Below the pieces are notes generated by a model, which did no database searches, was not told where the DNA came from, and worked only from the letters and a program-made list of their open reading frames with translations. A stretch of DNA of 64,000 nt from Streptomyces coeruleorubidus (GTDB taxonomy: Bacteria > Actinomycetota > Actinomycetes > Streptomycetales > Streptomycetaceae), in assembly GCF_008705135.1 (NCBI RefSeq), contig NZ_CP023694.1, positions 8,531,001 to 8,595,000 of the forward strand. The letters run 5' to 3'. Both the position numbers and the translations under genes were made by a program. Positions within the stretch are counted from its first letter, which is position 1. Each line of letters opens with the position of its first letter. Of this stretch, positions 41,818 through 52,149 are shown in pieces.

Positions 41818-43074
41818 TCAGACCCCGGCGACGCGCAGCGACAGCCACAGCGCCGCCACGGCCGGCACCAGCGCGGCGGGCACCGTGAGCAGTCCGAGCC
41901 GGGTGAACTCCCCGAGCCCGGCCCGCTGTCCGTGCTGCTGCGCGATCCGCCGCCACAGCAGGGTCGCCAGCGATCCGGCGTAGGTCAGGTTGGGGCCGAT
42001 GTTCACGCCGAGCAGCACCGCCAGCACGGCACCGGGACCGGCTCCGGCGGTCAGCGGCAGCAGCACCAGTACCGCGGGCAGGTTGTTGACGAGGTTCGCC
42101 AGGACGGCGGCCAGCGCGGCCACGCCCAGCAGCGCGAGCAGGTCCGATCCGTCGGGCAGCACCCGGTGGAGCGCGTGGGCGAGCCCCTGGTCGACGACCG
42201 CCCGCACGACGACGCCGAGGGCGAGCACGAACGCCAGGAAGGCCGGGGCCGCGGACCGCACCACCGTCAGCGGGGTGGCCCGCCGCCGCAGCAGCGCCCG
42301 CACGGCCAGCACGAGCGCACCGGCCAGGGCGGCCCACGCCGACGCGATACCGAGGGCGGAGGCCACGACGAACCCGGCGAGCGTGCAGCCCACGGTGATC
42401 AGGGCGAACAGGGGCAGCTCGGGAGGCTCCGCGGGGTCGGGGGAGGGGAGGGGGGCGGCCAGTTCGTCGGCGAAGAAGCGCCGGAACACCAGGTACTCGG
42501 CGCCGATCGCCACCAGCCAGGGCAGCGCCATCAGTGCCGCGAACCGGGTGAAGCTCAGCCCGCTCGCCGTGAAGGCCAGCAGGTTGGTCAGGTTGGAGAC
42601 CGGCAGCAGCAGCGAGGCGGTGTTCGACAGATGGGCGCACGCGTAGAGGTGCGGCCGGGCCTCGACGCCCATCCGGGTGGCGGTGGCGAGCACCACCGGT
42701 GTCAGCAGGACGACGGTGGCGTCCAGACTGAGCACGGCCGTGACGACGGAGGCCAGCGCGAACACCGCGGTCAGCAGCCGCGTGGGGCGCCCCGCCGCCC
42801 ACCGGGCCGTCCACGCCCCGCATGCCGTGAACAGCCCCTCGACGTCGCAGAAGTGCGCCAGCACCAGCACGGCCGCGAGGAAGCCGACCACGGGCCCCAG
42901 CCGCTGGATCTCCTCCCACGCGTGGTCCGGCGGGATCACTCCGACGGCGACCGCGAGCCCGGCGGCCGGAACCGCCAGGAGGGCCTCGGGCAGTCCTCGC
43001 GGACGGAGCACGGCCCAGACGAGCACGGCGGCCAGCAGCGCCACGGACAGGACTTCGGCGAGCAGGGTGTTCAG
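41818..43074 (-). CDS. ArsB/SLC13-like membrane permease
   Basis: About 418 residues with 10-12 hydrophobic helices. Two half-repeats are visible: LSLDATVVLLTPVVLATATR and NLVNNLPAVLVLLPL with GVNIGPNLTYAGSLATLLW, as in ArsB/NhaD anion or arsenite transporters. No ATG or GTG with an RBS is found at the start; a CTG at 43074 follows GGAGG by 8 bases, so a CTG start is proposed; a GTG about 33 bases further in is the fallback. Convergent with the lectin gene 12 bases away. Arsenite transport is only a family guess; no ars partners are near. Confidence 0.78.
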   Translation of the reverse strand: MNTLLAEVLSVALLAAVLVWAVLRPRGLPEALLAVPAAGLAVAVGVIPPDHAWEEIQRLGPVVGFLAAVLVLAHFCDVEGLFTACGAWTARWAAGRPTRLLTAVFALASVVTAVLSLDATVVLLTPVVLATATRMGVEARPHLYACAHLSNTASLLLPVSNLTNLLAFTASGLSFTRFAALMALPWLVAIGAEYLVFRRFFADELAAPLPSPDPAEPPELPLFALITVGCTLAGFVVASALGIASAWAALAGALVLAVRALLRRRATPLTVVRSAAPAFLAFVLALGVVVRAVVDQGLAHALHRVLPDGSDLLALLGVAALAAVLANLVNNLPAVLVLLPLTAGAGPGAVLAVLLGVNIGPNLTYAGSLATLLWRRIAQQHGQRAGLGEFTRLGLLTVPAALVPAVAALWLSLRVAGV

Positions 43075-43142
43075 GGCGGCGTCCTCCGCGACGTGATCAG
43101 GTCGTGCCCGCCCATGAAACCAAGGGTTGGTAAGAGAGCTCC

Positions 43143-45530
43143 TTACATCCCGTCGAGCAGTTCCAGTTCGGCCCAGATCGTCTTGCCCTCGGTGGTGTGC
43201 CTGCTGCCCCAGCGCTGGGTGAGCTGGGCGACCAGGAGCAGACCGCGGCCCCCCTCGTCCCAGGTCTTGGCACGGCGCAGGTGCGGAGCCGTGTGGTTGG
43301 TGTCCGACACCTCGCAGATCAGCGTGGACGCGTCGTGGATCAGCCGCAGCCGGATGGGCGGGGCGCCGTAGCGGATGGCGTTGGTGACCAGCTCGCTCAC
43401 CACCAGCTCCGCGGTGAACGTGGCCTCGATCAGTCCCCAGCGGTCGAGCTGGTCGACGACCTGCTTGCGGATGGGCGCCACCAGCGCCGGATCGGCGGGG
43501 ATGTCCCACGTCGCCACCTGGGAGGACGGCAGACCGCGGGTGCGGGCCAGCAGCAGGGCCACGTCGTCGGCGGAGCCGCCCGGCGGGAGCAGGGCGTGCA
43601 GGACGCGGTCGCAGGTCTCGTCCAGGGAGTCGGAGGGGGCCGACAGTGCCTCGCGGAGCATCCGGTGGCTCGCGTCGACGTCCCGGTCGCGGCTCGCGAG
43701 CAGCCCGTCCGTGTGGAACGCCAGGACGCTGCCCTCGCGCAGCTCCACCTCGGCGGACTCGAACGGCAGCCCTCCGACCCCCAGCGGGGGGCCCGAGGGA
43801 AGGTCGAGCTGCCGGGCCGGGCCGTCCGGCGGGACCACGAGGGGCAGTGGGTGCCCGGCCCGGGCCAGGGTGCAGCGTCGCGACACGGGGTCGTAGACCG
43901 CGTAGAGGCAGGTCGCGCCCACCTCCCCGGTACCGGCGTCGCCGCCGGACTCCTGGGACAGCCGCACGACCAGGTCGTCGAGGTGGGTGAGCAGCTCGTC
44001 GGGGGCCAGGTCGATGTCGGCGAGGGTGCGGACGGCGGTGCGCAGCCGGCCCATGGTGGCCGAGGCCTGGATGCCGTGGCCGACGACGTCGCCGACGACC
44101 ATCGCGACGCGCATCCCGGACAGCGAGATCACGTCGAACCAGTCGCCGCCCACGCCGGAGCGGGTGGCGGGAAGGTAGCGGGAGGCCGCCTCCACCGCCG
44201 CGGTGCGCGGCAGTGTGCGGGGCAGCAGGCTGCGTTGCAGGGTGAGCGTCGTCTCGCGTTCGCGGGAGTAGCGGCGGGCGTTGTCGATGCAGACGGCGGC
44301 CCGGGCCGTGACCTCCTCGGCCAGCAGCACGTCGTCGGCGGTGAAGGGCTCGGGGCGCCGGAAGCGGGTGAAGACCGCGACCCCGAGGGTCGTGCCCCTG
44401 GCCTGGAGCGGCACGGACATCGTGGAGTGGATGCCGTACTCGCGGACCCGCCGGAACCGGACCGGGTCCCAGGCCAGCCACTTCTCGAGGTCGCCGCCGT
44501 CCGCTCCGGAGGCCACGACGACGTGACCCGCGATGAGCGAGGCGGCCTGCGGGGAGCCCTCCGGATAGACGTCCACCTGACCCGGCTTGGCCACGGCCTC
44601 GGGGCTGCCCGGGTTGACCGACTGGTGGGCGGCGCGGCGCAGGCTCACCGGCGGGGTCGGCGGGCCGGCGGACTCGCCGCCGTGCTCCCGGACGTCGAGC
44701 AGGTCGACGCTGACGAAGTCGGCGAGCGCCGGGACGCACACGTCCGCCAGCTCCTGGGCCGTGCGGGTGACGTCGAGTGTGGTGCCGATGCGCACGCTCG
44801 CCTCGTTGACCAGTTGGAGCCGCTCCCGTGACCGGTACTGGTCGCTGAAGTCGTGGGCGGTCACGCACACGCCCCGCACCCGCCCCGAGTCGTCGGTCAG
44901 CGGGGCGAGCCGGGCCAGCCAGGCGTGCGCGGCCCGGCTCTCGCCGCTGGCCTTCATGTACGTCTGCATGTCCTGCCGCCGGCCCGTGCTCAGCACACGG
45001 CGCAGATACTCCTCGAGCTCCGCGTTCTGCGGCCGGCTGCCGATGTCGGTGGGCCGCAGGCCGCGCAGCCGGTCGGCCGGCAGGCCGACCAGGGCCGCCA
45101 TGGCGTCGTTGACGCCGCGCAGCCGCAGCCGCTCGTCGAAGATCATGGTGGCGCAGGGCGACTGCGTGAGGGCCGCCCGCACCAGCGGGTCGTCCGGCAG
45201 CTCCCGGACGAGGGCCTCCGGCGGGGACACGGCGAGCCACTCGGCCGTCTCCGGGCCGTCGGGCGGTCTGCGGTGGGCGACCACCCACGCGGAGACCGCG
45301 TGCCCGTCGCGGTGACGCAGTGTGACCGTCCCGCTCCAGCGGGCGTCCTCCGGCACGGGCGGCGGTTCCGCTCCGTCGGCCAGCAGCTCGATGGCCGGAC
45401 GGCCCAGGACCTCGGCGGCCGGGTGGCCCAGCAGACGGTGTGCGCCCTCGCTCCACTCGGTGAGCGTGCCGTCGGCGGCGATGACGGCACGGGCGGCCAC
45501 GCCATCGTCGAACGGCTCGTCCGGACTCAT
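43143..45530 (-). CDS. PAS-GAF-PP2C phosphatase with C-terminal anti-sigma-type ATPase
   Basis: 795 residues from ATG 45530. Domains in order: two PAS (about 10-215), GAF (230-400), SpoIIE/RsbU-type PP2C (430-650, with VGGDWFDVISL, GDVVGHGIQA and SADDVALL metal ligands), and an RsbW-like HATPase (680-790: ELVVSELVTNAIRYGAPPI, DEGGRGLLLVAQLTQRWG). The fusion could both dephosphorylate an anti-anti-sigma STAS protein and act as kinase for one. A STAS protein is at 15745 but far away; pairing is speculative. Streptomyces carry dozens of these. Confidence 0.88.
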   Translation of the reverse strand: MSPDEPFDDGVAARAVIAADGTLTEWSEGAHRLLGHPAAEVLGRPAIELLADGAEPPPVPEDARWSGTVTLRHRDGHAVSAWVVAHRRPPDGPETAEWLAVSPPEALVRELPDDPLVRAALTQSPCATMIFDERLRLRGVNDAMAALVGLPADRLRGLRPTDIGSRPQNAELEEYLRRVLSTGRRQDMQTYMKASGESRAAHAWLARLAPLTDDSGRVRGVCVTAHDFSDQYRSRERLQLVNEASVRIGTTLDVTRTAQELADVCVPALADFVSVDLLDVREHGGESAGPPTPPVSLRRAAHQSVNPGSPEAVAKPGQVDVYPEGSPQAASLIAGHVVVASGADGGDLEKWLAWDPVRFRRVREYGIHSTMSVPLQARGTTLGVAVFTRFRRPEPFTADDVLLAEEVTARAAVCIDNARRYSRERETTLTLQRSLLPRTLPRTAAVEAASRYLPATRSGVGGDWFDVISLSGMRVAMVVGDVVGHGIQASATMGRLRTAVRTLADIDLAPDELLTHLDDLVVRLSQESGGDAGTGEVGATCLYAVYDPVSRRCTLARAGHPLPLVVPPDGPARQLDLPSGPPLGVGGLPFESAEVELREGSVLAFHTDGLLASRDRDVDASHRMLREALSAPSDSLDETCDRVLHALLPPGGSADDVALLLARTRGLPSSQVATWDIPADPALVAPIRKQVVDQLDRWGLIEATFTAELVVSELVTNAIRYGAPPIRLRLIHDASTLICEVSDTNHTAPHLRRAKTWDEGGRGLLLVAQLTQRWGSRHTTEGKTIWAELELLDGM

Positions 45531-45786
45531 CGTCGGCACTCCATACGGACACTCACAGTGATCAGAGAGGTCGCTTGAGTTCCAGACTAGTCCGTGGGTG
45601 CCCGACGTGGACCGGTAACCCCCGGGCCGCCCGGTAGCAGCGGTCAAGGCGCATTTCCGGCCGATGTGACCTCTGGGGCAGAACGGCGCTCCCGCACTCT
45701 TGACGGCCCTGTGTGACACCTCGACAGAATCTGTTTGTTCGCGATGAGTTGTGAGTACTTCTGGTCCCTAATGAGGGAGAGCCGCC

Positions 45787-48700
45787 ATGTCGGTCACGCG
45801 CAGATCGGTCCTGCTCGCCTCCGCCGCCGCGCCCGCGGCCGGAACACTGCTGGGCGCCCCGGAGGCGTGGGCCGCCGAGGAGGTGCGCGGCGCGTCCGGC
45901 CGCCGCACCGTCGCCCTGCGCGACGGCTGGCGCTTCGCGCTGGTCAACCCGGGCGGGATCACCGACCCGACCGGCGCCTACACCGACGCCCACCTTCCCG
46001 GGCACGACGACTCCGGCTGGCGCGAGGTCGCCGTCCCGCACGACTGGAGCATCGAGCAGAGCCCCACGACCGAGCACGGCACCACCAGCGGCACCGGCTT
46101 CCTCCCCGGCGGCCTCGGCTGGTACCGCCTCGCCTTCACGCTGCCGCCCGCCCTCGCCGGCAAGCGGATCTCGGTGGAGTTCGACGGCGTCTACATGGAC
46201 TCCTCCGTCTACTGCAACGGCGAGGAGGCCGGCCGCCACCCCTACGGCTACACCGGCTTCGCGCTCGACCTCACCGACCTGGTGCACACCGACGGCACCA
46301 CCGAGAACGTGCTCGCGGTCAAGGTCCAGAACCGGCTCCCCAGCAGCCGCTGGTACTCGGGCAGCGGCATCTACCGCGAGGCCCGCCTGGTGATCACCGA
46401 GCCGGTGCACGTGGCCCGCTGGGGCACCCGCGTCACCACCCCCGAGATCTCCGCCGAACGGGCCCTCGTACGGATCGACACCTCGGTCGTCGACGCGTCG
46501 GGCGCGGGCGCCGACGTCGAGGTCGTCTCCCGGATCGTCGATCAGAAGGGCCGGACGGTCGCCCGTACCTCCTCCACGGCCGCCGTCACCGGCGAGCGGA
46601 CCGAGACCCACGAACTGACGGTCCGGCGTCCCGAGCTGTGGGACATCGCGGCCCCGCACCGCTACACCCTGCACACCGAACTGCGCGTCGGCGGCAGGAT
46701 CACCGACACCTGCCGCACGCCCTTCGGCTTCCGCACCTTCCGCTTCGACCCGGAGGAGGGCTTCTTCCTCAACGGCACCCACCACAAGCTCAAGGGCGTC
46801 GACCTCCACCACGACCTGGGCGCGCTCGGCGCCGCGGTCAGCATCGACGCCGTCCGCCGCCAGATGGAGATCATGCGGTCCATGGGCGTCAACGCCCTGC
46901 GCACCTCCCACAACCCGCCCGCGCCCGAGGTGATCCAGGTCTGCGAGGAGCTGGGCGTGGTCATGCTGGTGGAGGCGTTCGACTGCTGGCGCACCGGGAA
47001 GAACCGGTACGACTACGGGCGGTTCTTCGACGAGTGGTGCGAGAAGGACGCCACCGAGATGGTGCTGGCGGCCCGCAACTCGCCCGCCGTCCTGATGTGG
47101 TCCATCGGCAACGAGGTCCCCGACTCCACCTCCACCGCCGGTCTCGCCATGGCCGACCGGATCATCGCCGCGATCAGGGCCGCCGACGACACCCGCCCGC
47201 TGGTCATCGGCTCCGACAAGTACCGCCGCCTCCCCGCCAAGGGCTCCGCGGCGGACCTGATGCTGGCCAAGCTGGACGGCCTCGGCCTCAACTACAACAC
47301 CGCCAAGTCGGTGGACCAGTTGCACGCGGCCTACCCGCACCTCTTCCTCTTCGAGTCCGAGTCCTCCTCGGAGACCTCGACCCGGGGCGAGTACCAGGAG
47401 CCCGAACACCTCAACACAGGCGAGAATTACACGCCCGGAAGGCGCGGGACCTCCTCGTACGACAACAACCTCGCCTCCTGGACCATGAGCGGCGAGTACG
47501 GCCACAAGAAGGACCGGGACCGCAAGTGGTTCACCGGGCAGTTCCTGTGGTCGGGCATCGACTACATCGGCGAGCCCACGCCGTACGACGTCTTCCCGGT
47601 CAAGGCGTCCTTCTTCGGCGCGGTCGACACCGCGGGCTTCCCCAAGGACATGTACTACCTGTTCCAGAGCCAGTGGACCGACAAGCCGATGGTCCATCTG
47701 CTGCCGATGACCTGGAACCACGCCGAGGGCGACACGGTCGAGGTCTGGGCGTACTCGAACGTCGAGACCGTGGAGCTGTTCCTCAACGGAAAGTCCCTGG
47801 GCGTACGGCGGTTCGACACCAAGAAGACCGTCGACGGCCGCACGTACCTGGAGACGACCGAGGCGACCGGCGACGACAAGACCTTCACCGACGGCCCCTA
47901 CCCCGGCAGCTACACCAGCCCGAACGGCAGCGCCGGCAAGCTCCACCTGACCTGGAAGGTGCCCTACCGGCCGGGCGAGCTGAAGGCCGTCGCGCGGCGG
48001 GACGGCAAGGTGGTCGCCACCGACGTGCTGCGCACCGCCGGCGCCCCGCACGCGATACGCCTGACGCCGGACCGCACGTCCCTGGCCGCCGACGGGCGTT
48101 CGCTGGTCTTCGTGACCGCCGAGGTGGTCGACCGGCGCGGTGTGGTGGTGCCCGACGCGGAGCACCTGCTCTCCTTCGAGGTGGCGGGCGGTTCGCTCGC
48201 CGGGCTCGACAACGGCCGCCAGGAGAGCGCCGAGCGCTACCAGGCGAGCACCCGCACCGCCTTCCACGGCAAGGCCCTCGCCATCGTCCGCTCCGGCACG
48301 AAGACGGGCACGGTGAAGGTGACCGCCCGCGCCGGCGGCCTGCGCACCGGCACGGCGACCGTACGCGCCACCAGGGCGGCGAACCGGACCGAGACCGCCC
48401 CGCCCGCCTTCCGGCCTGAGCACCCCGCGCCCGTCGACTACCCCCACGCGGACGCCAGTTACTCCGGCCGCCCGGACACCCTGCCCGCCGCCATGCTCGA
48501 CGGCGACCCGGCCACCGGCTGGTCCAACGGCTTCCACAAGCAGGCCACGGCCCTGCTGCCGGCCTTCGACGGCGCGCGCGCCGAGGACTGGGTCACGGTC
48601 GACCACGGACGCACCCGCGGCTTCGACCGGGTGGACGTCTCCTTCACCGTGGACGCCACGCACAGCCTGCCCGCGGCCGTCGAGGTGGCGGTGTGGGACG

Positions 48701-48882
48701 GGCGCGCGTGGCGGGCCGTGGAGGACACGGCGATCGACTGGGCCACCGCCTCCGACACCCCGACGGTGATCACGTTCAAGGCCGTCCGCGGTTCCCGGAT
48801 CCGGCTCACGATGACGAGCCGCCACCCCGACGAGGCCCGGGGCGCCCTCCGCATCAGCAGGCTGGAGACCCCGGCTGCCTGA
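45787..48882 (+). CDS. Secreted GH2 beta-galactosidase (glycoside hydrolase)
   Basis: 1031 residues from ATG 45787 (GGGAGAG upstream). Tat signal: [20 protein letters not shown], with cleavage near AWAAE. GH2 sandwich (50-300), TIM-barrel with acid/base Glu443 in SIGNEVP and nucleophile Glu523 in FLFESESSS, then Ig-like and a C-terminal CBM-like domain (about 880-1030: [19 protein letters not shown] and WVTVDHG, F5/8 type). It cleaves beta-galactosides from plant or microbial polymers outside the cell. From memory S. coelicolor SCO0766 is the equivalent. Next gene is a cellulase. Confidence 0.92.
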   Translation: MSVTRRSVLLASAAAPAAGTLLGAPEAWAAEEVRGASGRRTVALRDGWRFALVNPGGITDPTGAYTDAHLPGHDDSGWREVAVPHDWSIEQSPTTEHGTTSGTGFLPGGLGWYRLAFTLPPALAGKRISVEFDGVYMDSSVYCNGEEAGRHPYGYTGFALDLTDLVHTDGTTENVLAVKVQNRLPSSRWYSGSGIYREARLVITEPVHVARWGTRVTTPEISAERALVRIDTSVVDASGAGADVEVVSRIVDQKGRTVARTSSTAAVTGERTETHELTVRRPELWDIAAPHRYTLHTELRVGGRITDTCRTPFGFRTFRFDPEEGFFLNGTHHKLKGVDLHHDLGALGAAVSIDAVRRQMEIMRSMGVNALRTSHNPPAPEVIQVCEELGVVMLVEAFDCWRTGKNRYDYGRFFDEWCEKDATEMVLAARNSPAVLMWSIGNEVPDSTSTAGLAMADRIIAAIRAADDTRPLVIGSDKYRRLPAKGSAADLMLAKLDGLGLNYNTAKSVDQLHAAYPHLFLFESESSSETSTRGEYQEPEHLNTGENYTPGRRGTSSYDNNLASWTMSGEYGHKKDRDRKWFTGQFLWSGIDYIGEPTPYDVFPVKASFFGAVDTAGFPKDMYYLFQSQWTDKPMVHLLPMTWNHAEGDTVEVWAYSNVETVELFLNGKSLGVRRFDTKKTVDGRTYLETTEATGDDKTFTDGPYPGSYTSPNGSAGKLHLTWKVPYRPGELKAVARRDGKVVATDVLRTAGAPHAIRLTPDRTSLAADGRSLVFVTAEVVDRRGVVVPDAEHLLSFEVAGGSLAGLDNGRQESAERYQASTRTAFHGKALAIVRSGTKTGTVKVTARAGGLRTGTATVRATRAANRTETAPPAFRPEHPAPVDYPHADASYSGRPDTLPAAMLDGDPATGWSNGFHKQATALLPAFDGARAEDWVTVDHGRTRGFDRVDVSFTVDATHSLPAAVEVAVWDGRAWRAVEDTAIDWATASDTPTVITFKAVRGSRIRLTMTSRHPDEARGALRISRLETPAA

Positions 48883-48983
48883 CCCCTCGGGTACGACGGT
48901 CCGGACGAGCGGCGAACAGCCAGTCCTGTCCGGACCGTTGACGGGGCGTCACATCAGCCACAACCATGGCGGGCATCCACATC

Positions 48984-48997
48984 TGGGAGCGCTCCCA
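48984..48997. promoter_or_regulatory. CebR operator
   Basis: TGGGAGCGCTCCCA is the perfect 14-bp palindrome known as the binding site of the cellobiose-responsive repressor CebR in Streptomyces. It sits 40 bases before the endoglucanase start. Confidence 0.9.
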
Positions 48998-49036
48998 CGC
49001 CGAGCGCCACCCGCACCTCTCCAGAGGAGCCCGGAC

Positions 49037-51280
49037 GTGAAACGACGCAGAACCGCCCTGTTGTCCCTGACGGCCCTGCTGGCCACCGCGCTCACCGCGC
49101 TGCCCTCCGCACCGGCCGGGGCCGAGGAGGTCGAGCAGGTCAGGAACGGCACCTTCGACACGACCATGGACCCGTGGTGGGCGACCAGCAACGTCACCGC
49201 GGGTCTGTCCGACGGCCGGCTCTGCGCCGACGTCCCCGGCGGCACGGCCAACCGCTGGGACGCCGCCGTCGGGCAGAACGACATCACCCTCGTGAAGGGG
49301 GAGTCCTACCGCTTGTCGTTCAGCGCGACCGGCACGCCCGCCGGGCACGTCGTGCGGGCCATCGTCGGCCTGTCGGTGTCGCCGTACGACACCTACCACG
49401 AGGTGACACCGCAGCTCAGCGTCTCCGGCGACACCTACTCCTACACCTTCACCGCACCCGCCGACACCACCCAGGGCCAGGTCGGCTTCCAGCTCGGCGG
49501 CAGCGCGGATCCCTGGCGCTTCTGCATGGACGACGTCTCCCTGCTCGGCGGGGTGACGCCGGAGCCGTACGAGCCCGACACCGGGCCCCGGGTCCGCGTC
49601 AACCAGGTCGCCTATCTGCCCGCCGGGCCGAAGAACGCCACCCTGGTCACCGACGCCACGGCGAAACTGCCCTGGGAGCTGAGGACCTCCGGCGGGAAGA
49701 CGGTCGCCCGGGGCACGACCGTGCCGCGCGGCGTCGACGCCTCCTCCGGGCAGAACGTCCACTCGATCGACTTCGGCGCGTACCGCAAGAAGGGCACGGG
49801 CCTCACACTCGTCGCCGACGGCGAGACCAGCCGCCCCTTCGACATCGACGCCAGCGCCTACGAGCGGCTCCGGCTGGACTCGGCGAAGTACTACTACACC
49901 CAGCGCAGCGGCATCGCGATACGCGACGACCTGCGGCCCGGCTACGGCCGCCCGGCCGGTCACGTGGGCGTGGCCCCCAACAAGGGCGACACCGACGTCC
50001 CGTGCCAGCCCGGCGTCTGCGACTACACCCTGGACGTCAGCGGCGGCTGGTACGACGCCGGCGACCACGGCAAGTACGTCGTCAACGGCGGCATCTCCAC
50101 CTGGGAGGTGCTGAGCACCCACGAACGCGCGCTGCACGCCCGCACTGGCGACGCCGGCAAGCTCGGCGACGGCACGCTCGCCATCCCCGAGAGCGGCAAC
50201 AAGGTCCCCGACATCCTCGACGAGGCCCGCTGGGAACTGGAGTTCCTGCTCAGGATGCAGGTGCCCGACGGCAAGCCGCTGGCCGGCATGGCCCACCACA
50301 AGATGCACGACGAGCAGTGGACCGGACTGCCGCTGCTGCCCAGTGACGACCCGCAGAAGCGCGAACTGCACCCGCCGTCCACCGCGGCCACCCTGAACCT
50401 CGCGGCCACGGCCGCACAGGCGGCCCGCCTCTACCGGCCCTACGACAAGGCGTTCGCCGACAGGGCCCTGGCGGCCGCCCGCAAGGCCTGGTCGGCGGCG
50501 CTCGCCCACCCCGACCGCTACGCCTCCGAGAGCGACGGCATAGGCGGCGGCGCCTACGCCGACAGCGACGTCACCGACGACTTCTACTGGGCGGCGGCCG
50601 AGCTGTACCTCACCACAGGTGAGAAGCGGTTCCAGGACTACGTCCTGAAGTCGCCGGTCCACACGGCCGACATCTTCGCCCCCATCGGCTTCGACTGGGC
50701 CCGCACGGGCGCGGCGGGACGGCTCGACCTCGCCACGGTGCCGAACAGGCTGCCTGGCCGGGACAAGGTCCGCCAGTCCGTCGTCAAGGGCGCCGACCGC
50801 TACCTGGCCACCCTGAAGGCACACCCCTACGGCATGCCGTACGCCCCCGACGGCAACAAGTACGACTGGGGCTCCAGCCACCAGATCCTCAACAACGCCG
50901 TCGTCCTCGCCACCGCGTACGACATCACCGGCGCCTCGAAGTACCGGGACGGCGCGCTCCAGAGCATGGACTACATCCTGGGCCGCAACGCCCTGAACAT
51001 CTCCTACGTCACCGGCTACGGCGAGGTCAGCGCCCAGAACCAGCACAGCCGCTGGTACGCCCGCCAGCTCGACCCGAACCAGCCGAACCCGCCGAAGGGC
51101 ACCCTGGCGGGCGGACCGAACTCGAGCATCCAGGACCCCTACGCACAGAGCAAACTCCAGGGCTGCGTCGGCCAGTTCTGCTACATCGACGACATCCAGT
51201 CCTGGTCGACCAACGAGCACACGATCAACTGGAACGCCGCCCTGACCCGCATGGCCGCCTTCGTGGCGGACCAGGGGTAG
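49037..51280 (+). CDS. Secreted GH9 endoglucanase with CBM4-type module
   Basis: 747 residues from GTG 49037 (RBS AGAGGAG). Sec signal peptide ([20 protein letters not shown]). A carbohydrate-binding module of the CBM4/9 type (about 30-170: [13 protein letters not shown]), then the CelD_N Ig-like domain (185-275), then the GH9 barrel with [15 protein letters not shown] (catalytic Asp pair) and the proton donor in [11 protein letters not shown]. It hydrolyses cellulose or beta-glucan internally. Under CebR control by its operator, so it is induced by cello-oligosaccharides. From memory S. coelicolor SCO0765. Confidence 0.93.
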   Translation: MKRRRTALLSLTALLATALTALPSAPAGAEEVEQVRNGTFDTTMDPWWATSNVTAGLSDGRLCADVPGGTANRWDAAVGQNDITLVKGESYRLSFSATGTPAGHVVRAIVGLSVSPYDTYHEVTPQLSVSGDTYSYTFTAPADTTQGQVGFQLGGSADPWRFCMDDVSLLGGVTPEPYEPDTGPRVRVNQVAYLPAGPKNATLVTDATAKLPWELRTSGGKTVARGTTVPRGVDASSGQNVHSIDFGAYRKKGTGLTLVADGETSRPFDIDASAYERLRLDSAKYYYTQRSGIAIRDDLRPGYGRPAGHVGVAPNKGDTDVPCQPGVCDYTLDVSGGWYDAGDHGKYVVNGGISTWEVLSTHERALHARTGDAGKLGDGTLAIPESGNKVPDILDEARWELEFLLRMQVPDGKPLAGMAHHKMHDEQWTGLPLLPSDDPQKRELHPPSTAATLNLAATAAQAARLYRPYDKAFADRALAAARKAWSAALAHPDRYASESDGIGGGAYADSDVTDDFYWAAAELYLTTGEKRFQDYVLKSPVHTADIFAPIGFDWARTGAAGRLDLATVPNRLPGRDKVRQSVVKGADRYLATLKAHPYGMPYAPDGNKYDWGSSHQILNNAVVLATAYDITGASKYRDGALQSMDYILGRNALNISYVTGYGEVSAQNQHSRWYARQLDPNQPNPPKGTLAGGPNSSIQDPYAQSKLQGCVGQFCYIDDIQSWSTNEHTINWNAALTRMAAFVADQG

Positions 51281-51298
51281 GAGGCGACCCGAGCGCGC

Positions 51299-51341
51299 CG
51301 GGTGCCGGGGGAGTCCGCCGACAGGACGCCTCCGGCACCCG
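51299..51341 (+). terminator. Terminator after the endoglucanase
   Basis: 10-bp perfect base stem (GGGTGCCGG plus one flanking pair), continuing as three further pairs with one G-U; loop of about 17 bases. Confidence 0.65.
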
Positions 51342-51357
51342 CGCGTAGCCTGGTGTC

Positions 51358-52149
51358 ATGCACGCGGTGCGGGTAGCCGGCATCGAGGTCGCCTACGACC
51401 GGGTGGGCCAGGGCCCGCCCCTGGTGCTCGCGCACGGCGCCACGACCGACGCCCGCCTGTGGCGCCCGCAGATCGCGGACCTGGCTGACGAGTTCACCGT
51501 GGTCGCCTGGGACGAGCCCGGGGCCGGCCGCTCCTCCGACGTACCGCCCTCCTTCGTCCTGGCGGACTACGCCCGCTGTCTGGCGGCCGTCATCGAGGAC
51601 GTGGACCTCGGTCCGGCGCACGTGCTCGGCCTGTCCTGGGGCGGGACCGTGGTGCTGGAGCTCTACCGCCACCACGCCGAGCTCGTCCGGACGCTGCTCC
51701 TGGTGGACACCTACGCCGGCTGGAAGGGCTCGCTGCCTCCGGCGGAGGTGCGGTCGCGGGTCGAGGGGGCGGAGCGGATGCTCGCGGTCCCGGCCGAGGA
51801 GTTCGCACCGACCGTGCCCGGCCTGTTCGCCGGGCGGCCACCGGCCGAAGCCGTCCGCCTGCTGTCCGTGATGTCCGCCGACACCCGGCCCCGGAGCATG
51901 CGGACGGAGCTCACCATCATGGCCGGGGCCGACCTGCGCGACCTGCTGCCCAAGATCACGGTGCCGACCCTGCTGCTGTGGGGCGAGCTGGACACACGCT
52001 CGCCGGTGGACCTCGTCGCCCGTCCCCTCCTGGAGGCGATCCCCGAGGCCACCCTGGTCGTGCTGCCCGGCACCGGGCACCTCAGCAACATCGAGGCCCC
52101 GGAGCCGTTCAACCGGACCGTCCGGGAGTTCTGTCGCGCCCGCTCCTGA
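51358..52149 (+). CDS. Alpha/beta hydrolase
   Basis: 263 residues from ATG 51358. HG oxyanion strand LVLAHGATTDARLW, nucleophile elbow LGLSWGG, Asp in WGELDTRSP and His in GTGHLSN complete the triad. Typical of the small esterase/lactonase/haloperoxidase-like group. Substrate unknown. Its 3' end overlaps the convergent cytochrome b gene by 41 bases. Confidence 0.9.
   Translation: MHAVRVAGIEVAYDRVGQGPPLVLAHGATTDARLWRPQIADLADEFTVVAWDEPGAGRSSDVPPSFVLADYARCLAAVIEDVDLGPAHVLGLSWGGTVVLELYRHHAELVRTLLLVDTYAGWKGSLPPAEVRSRVEGAERMLAVPAEEFAPTVPGLFAGRPPAEAVRLLSVMSADTRPRSMRTELTIMAGADLRDLLPKITVPTLLLWGELDTRSPVDLVARPLLEAIPEATLVVLPGTGHLSNIEAPEPFNRTVREFCRARS

Noticed and set aside
41818-43074. Arsenic resistance operon
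   Set aside because: Only an ArsB/SLC13-like permease is present; no ArsR, ArsC or ArsA-like gene is adjacent.
15745-45530. Partner-switch pair between the STAS protein (15745) and the PP2C-ATPase protein (43143)
   Set aside because: They are 27 kb apart and Streptomyces has many of both; sequence gives no pairing evidence.
45562-48825. Long open frame on the minus strand opposite the beta-galactosidase
   Set aside because: It is a high-GC shadow: composition is V/R/G-rich with no motif, while the plus strand has a full GH2 enzyme with signal peptide.
48854-51220. 788-codon minus-strand frame opposite the endoglucanase
   Set aside because: No start, RBS or motif; shadow of the GH9 gene.
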